Assembly: GCA_937942965.1 (NCBI GenBank)
Contig: CALDGN010000238.1
Span: forward strand, 1-8,072
DNA: 8,072 bases
Origin: an uncultured Acidimicrobiales bacterium
GTDB lineage: Bacteria > Actinomycetota > Acidimicrobiia > Acidimicrobiales > UBA10347
Direction of reading: 5' to 3'
Under the pieces are notes generated by a model. The model had not been told where the DNA came from. It did not search any database and was given only the letters and a program-made list of their open reading frames with translations. Positions 6,330 through 8,072 of the stretch are shown here, in pieces (position 1 is the stretch's first letter; each line of letters starts with the position of its first letter). Position numbers and translations under genes: made by a program.

Positions 6330-7118
6330 ATGGCTGACTTTGGTGCAAAGGACGTCAAGGCACTCCGCGACGCGACCGGTGCCGGCATGATGGACGCCAA
6401 GAAGGCGCTCACTGAGGCTGGCGGCGACGCTGAAGCCGCAACCCAACTCCTGCGCGAGTGGGGCCTGAGCAAGGCTGCCAAGCGTGCAGACCGTGACAAC
6501 ACCGAGGGTGCTGTTGCGATCGCCCAAGACGGCAACAAGGTTGCCTTGGTGCTCCTCAAGAGCGAGACTGACTTCTCGGCCAAGAGCGAAGACTTCGTCG
6601 CTGTTGCCCAGAAGCTCGCCGACGTTGCGCTTGCTGGTGACGATCCCGCCACCGCATGCGAGACCGAGATCGAGGACCTCAAGCTGACCAAGAAGGAAAA
6701 CATCGAGGTCGGCTCGGTAGAGATCATCGAAGCTGCCGAAGGCAGCACCCTCGATGCCTACCTCCACGTCCAAGACGGTCGTGGCGTGAACGGTGTCGTC
6801 GTCGAAGGCAACGGCGTTGACGCCGAAGCCCTCCACGCGATCGCACTGCACATCGCCTTCGCCAAGCCTCGCTTCCTCGACACCAGCCAGGTGAGCGAAG
6901 AAGACGCCGCCAAGGAGCGCGAGTCGCTGCTCGAAATCACCAAGGCCGAGGGCAAGCCCGAAGCTGCTTGGGACAAGATCGTCGAGGGCCGCCTCAAGGC
7001 CTGGTACAAAGAGAGCGTGCTGCTCGAACAGGGTCTCAACGGTGACAAGGTGACCGTCGCCGAGACTGCTGCGCCTGGCACGATTACTCGCTTCGCTCAG
7101 ACCCGCATTGGCGCCTGA
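6330..7118 (+). CDS. tsf: Translation elongation factor Ts
   Basis: EF-Ts is the nucleotide exchange factor that releases GDP from EF-Tu in the cytoplasm. The 262-residue protein has the N-terminal UBA-like domain with LRDATGAGMMDAKKAL (12-27) and the KAAKRADRDNTEG linker (48-60). The core contains the EF-Tu-contacting segment ETDFSAKSEDF (79-89), in which Asp81 and Phe82 match the pair that inserts near the EF-Tu magnesium site. AIALHIAFAKPRFL (170-183) and KPEAAWDKIVEGRLKAWYKE (209-228) are typical of the second core half. The usual TDFVA is TDFSA here. The start is the ATG at 6330, with GAAAGGGA (6313-6320) 9 nt upstream. The 80-bp spacer after rpsB shows no clear terminator, so co-transcription is likely. 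Lysine is almost always AAG, in keeping with high expression in a GC-rich genome. Confidence 0.98.
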   Translation: MADFGAKDVKALRDATGAGMMDAKKALTEAGGDAEAATQLLREWGLSKAAKRADRDNTEGAVAIAQDGNKVALVLLKSETDFSAKSEDFVAVAQKLADVALAGDDPATACETEIEDLKLTKKENIEVGSVEIIEAAEGSTLDAYLHVQDGRGVNGVVVEGNGVDAEALHAIALHIAFAKPRFLDTSQVSEEDAAKERESLLEITKAEGKPEAAWDKIVEGRLKAWYKESVLLEQGLNGDKVTVAETAAPGTITRFAQTRIGA

Positions 7119-7183
7119 GCGGGGCTTCTGCCCACCCCCTTACATGGTCACCCACCCACATTTTGAGTGACACAAATATCCCG

Positions 7184-7948
7184 ATGAACGACCCCACGTC
7201 GAGCGACCGCACTTCCAGTGGAAGTGAGGAACCGCGGTGGGGTCGCATCATGCTCAAGGTCTCCGGCGAAGCCTTTGCGGGCGACGCTGGCTACGGCATT
7301 GACGGTGACATCGTTGGTTCCATTGCCCAGACCATCGCCGACGCACGGTCGCGTTTCGACGTGTCCATTGCCGTCGTGGTTGGTGGCGGCAACATCTGGC
7401 GCGGCCTTTCTGGGGCGGGCGCTGGCATGGACCGCGCCCAAGCCGACTACATGGGCATGTTGGCCACGGTCATCAACGGGCTTGCGCTCCAAGAGTTCTT
7501 GGAGCGCCTGAACGTCCCGACCCGTGTGCAAACGGCCATCGAGATGCAAGAGATCGCCGAGCCCTACATCCGGCGCCGGGCGATTCGCCATCTCGAAAAG
7601 GACCGCGTCGTGATCTTCGCGGGCGGTACGGGCAACCCGTTCTTCACCACCGACACGGCCGCGGCACTGCGTGCGAATGAGATCGACGCCGAGGTCCTGC
7701 TCAAGGGCACCCACTCGGGCATCGACGGCATCTACACCGCCGACCCCAAGCTCGACTCGACGGCGACCAAGCTCGACTCGGTGACCTATCTCGACGTGCT
7801 GAGCAAGAACCTGCGAGCCATGGATGCAACCGCGACCACGCTGTGCATGGACAACGAGCTGCCGATCGTGCTGTTCGATCTCATGGGCGGCGACAACGTC
7901 AATCGGATCCTCGCTGGCGAATCCGTCGGCACGATCGTCGCTGGCTAA
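7184..7948 (+). CDS. pyrH: UMP kinase
   Basis: PyrH phosphorylates UMP to UDP with ATP, an essential step of pyrimidine nucleotide synthesis, as a cytoplasmic hexamer of the amino-acid-kinase fold. With the ATG at 7184 it has 254 residues. Motifs are LKVSGEAFAG (24-33; Lys25 in the phosphate site), VVGGGNIWRG (65-74), DYMGMLATVINGLAL (88-102), FAGGTGNPFFTTDTAA (145-160) and KGTHSGIDGIYTADP (174-188). A Ser/Thr-rich N-terminal extension of about 18 residues precedes the core. A TTG at 7163 in the same frame would add seven residues (LSDTNIP). Neither start has a good Shine-Dalgarno, so the start is uncertain, and I prefer ATG. It lies 65 bp after tsf, in the usual rpsB-tsf-pyrH order. frr would normally follow. 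Confidence 0.96.
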   Translation: MNDPTSSDRTSSGSEEPRWGRIMLKVSGEAFAGDAGYGIDGDIVGSIAQTIADARSRFDVSIAVVVGGGNIWRGLSGAGAGMDRAQADYMGMLATVINGLALQEFLERLNVPTRVQTAIEMQEIAEPYIRRRAIRHLEKDRVVIFAGGTGNPFFTTDTAAALRANEIDAEVLLKGTHSGIDGIYTADPKLDSTATKLDSVTYLDVLSKNLRAMDATATTLCMDNELPIVLFDLMGGDNVNRILAGESVGTIVAG

Positions 7949-8072
7949 GACTGCGAACCTGATCCGAGCCGTTACGGGTAGGCGCGTAGGTGCGCCTCGT
8001 CGGGTTGAGGCCGCGTCGCAACGACGCACTGAAACCCATGGGGGTGGCCGAATCGGCCCTGCCGCGGTCGGT
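7949..8072. other. Sequence after pyrH with three short perfect hairpins and no recognised gene
   Basis: AGGCGC (7980-7985) pairs with GCGCCT (7992-7997). GCGTCG (8013-8018) pairs with CGACGC (8022-8027). GGCCG (8046-8050) pairs with CGGCC (8054-8058). None is followed by a T-run, so none is a convincing intrinsic terminator. A frame opening at GTG 7990, with an ATG at 8038 (MGVAESALPRS), stays open to the window edge and may be the start of a gene. It does not resemble the start of frr, which usually follows pyrH. Confidence 0.4.

Noticed and set aside
5143..6348. Long minus-strand frame of 401 codons opposite rpsB
   Set aside because: It is a high-GC antisense shadow. Its Gly/Phe/Cys-rich product simply mirrors the Ala/Glu codons of the S2 tail.
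7746..7780. 14-bp direct repeat with 21-bp period in pyrH (KLDSTAT-KLDSV)
   Set aside because: The segment aligns with the usual DPxxDPxATxxDxxxY stretch of UMP kinases, so it is native sequence and not a duplication.
7148..8029. Minus-strand frame of 293 codons opposite pyrH
   Set aside because: It is antisense to a clear UMP kinase gene and has no recognisable domain.
1..8072. CRISPR arrays, insertion sequences, tRNA or rRNA genes
   Set aside because: I saw no regularly spaced repeats, transposase motifs, terminal inverted repeats or tRNA cloverleaf patterns. The only notable tandem array is the two-copy repeat at 4642-4685.

Overview
The window is high-GC DNA with a conserved actinobacterial core gene order: a ComM-type ATPase, dprA and a secreted M23-family protein, then rpsB, tsf and pyrH. 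Strong G/C third-position bias, AAG as the main lysine codon in the translation genes, and a RRDRSVFAVPG-type DprA motif all suggest an actinobacterium. A marine or soil Acidimicrobiia lineage (Ilumatobacter-like) is a reasonable guess, but it is inferred and not proven by any marker here.

Layout. Positions 1-966 (minus strand, running off the left edge) encode a sulfite-oxidase-fold molybdopterin enzyme. A 172-bp divergent spacer separates it from a tightly overlapping plus-strand operon: comM (1139-2662), dprA (2655-3779) and a signal-peptide-bearing LytM/M23 protein (3776-4273). Two of its three expected zinc ligands and its catalytic histidine are replaced. A minus-strand two-gene module then lies tail-to-tail with this operon. 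It consists of a small acidic antitoxin-like protein (4770-5018) and, in GTGA overlap, a PIN-like toxin gene (4275-4773). The toxin gene is broken by a perfect 22-bp tandem duplication. Removing one repeat copy restores a single 158-residue reading frame, so the lesion is very precise and potentially reversible.

To the right, a leader with hairpins precedes rpsB (5218-6249), whose product carries an Ala/Glu/Pro-rich C-terminal tail of about 108 residues. tsf (6330-7118) and pyrH (7184-7948) follow. The final 124 bp hold several short perfect hairpins and no recognisable frr start.

Functionally, comM and dprA process single-stranded DNA taken up during transformation or used in recombination. 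The M23 protein probably acts at the cell wall as a non-catalytic LytM factor. rpsB, tsf and pyrH form the usual translation and UMP-synthesis block. The toxin-antitoxin-like pair looks like an accessory insertion at the junction of these two core blocks and is the most unusual part of the window.
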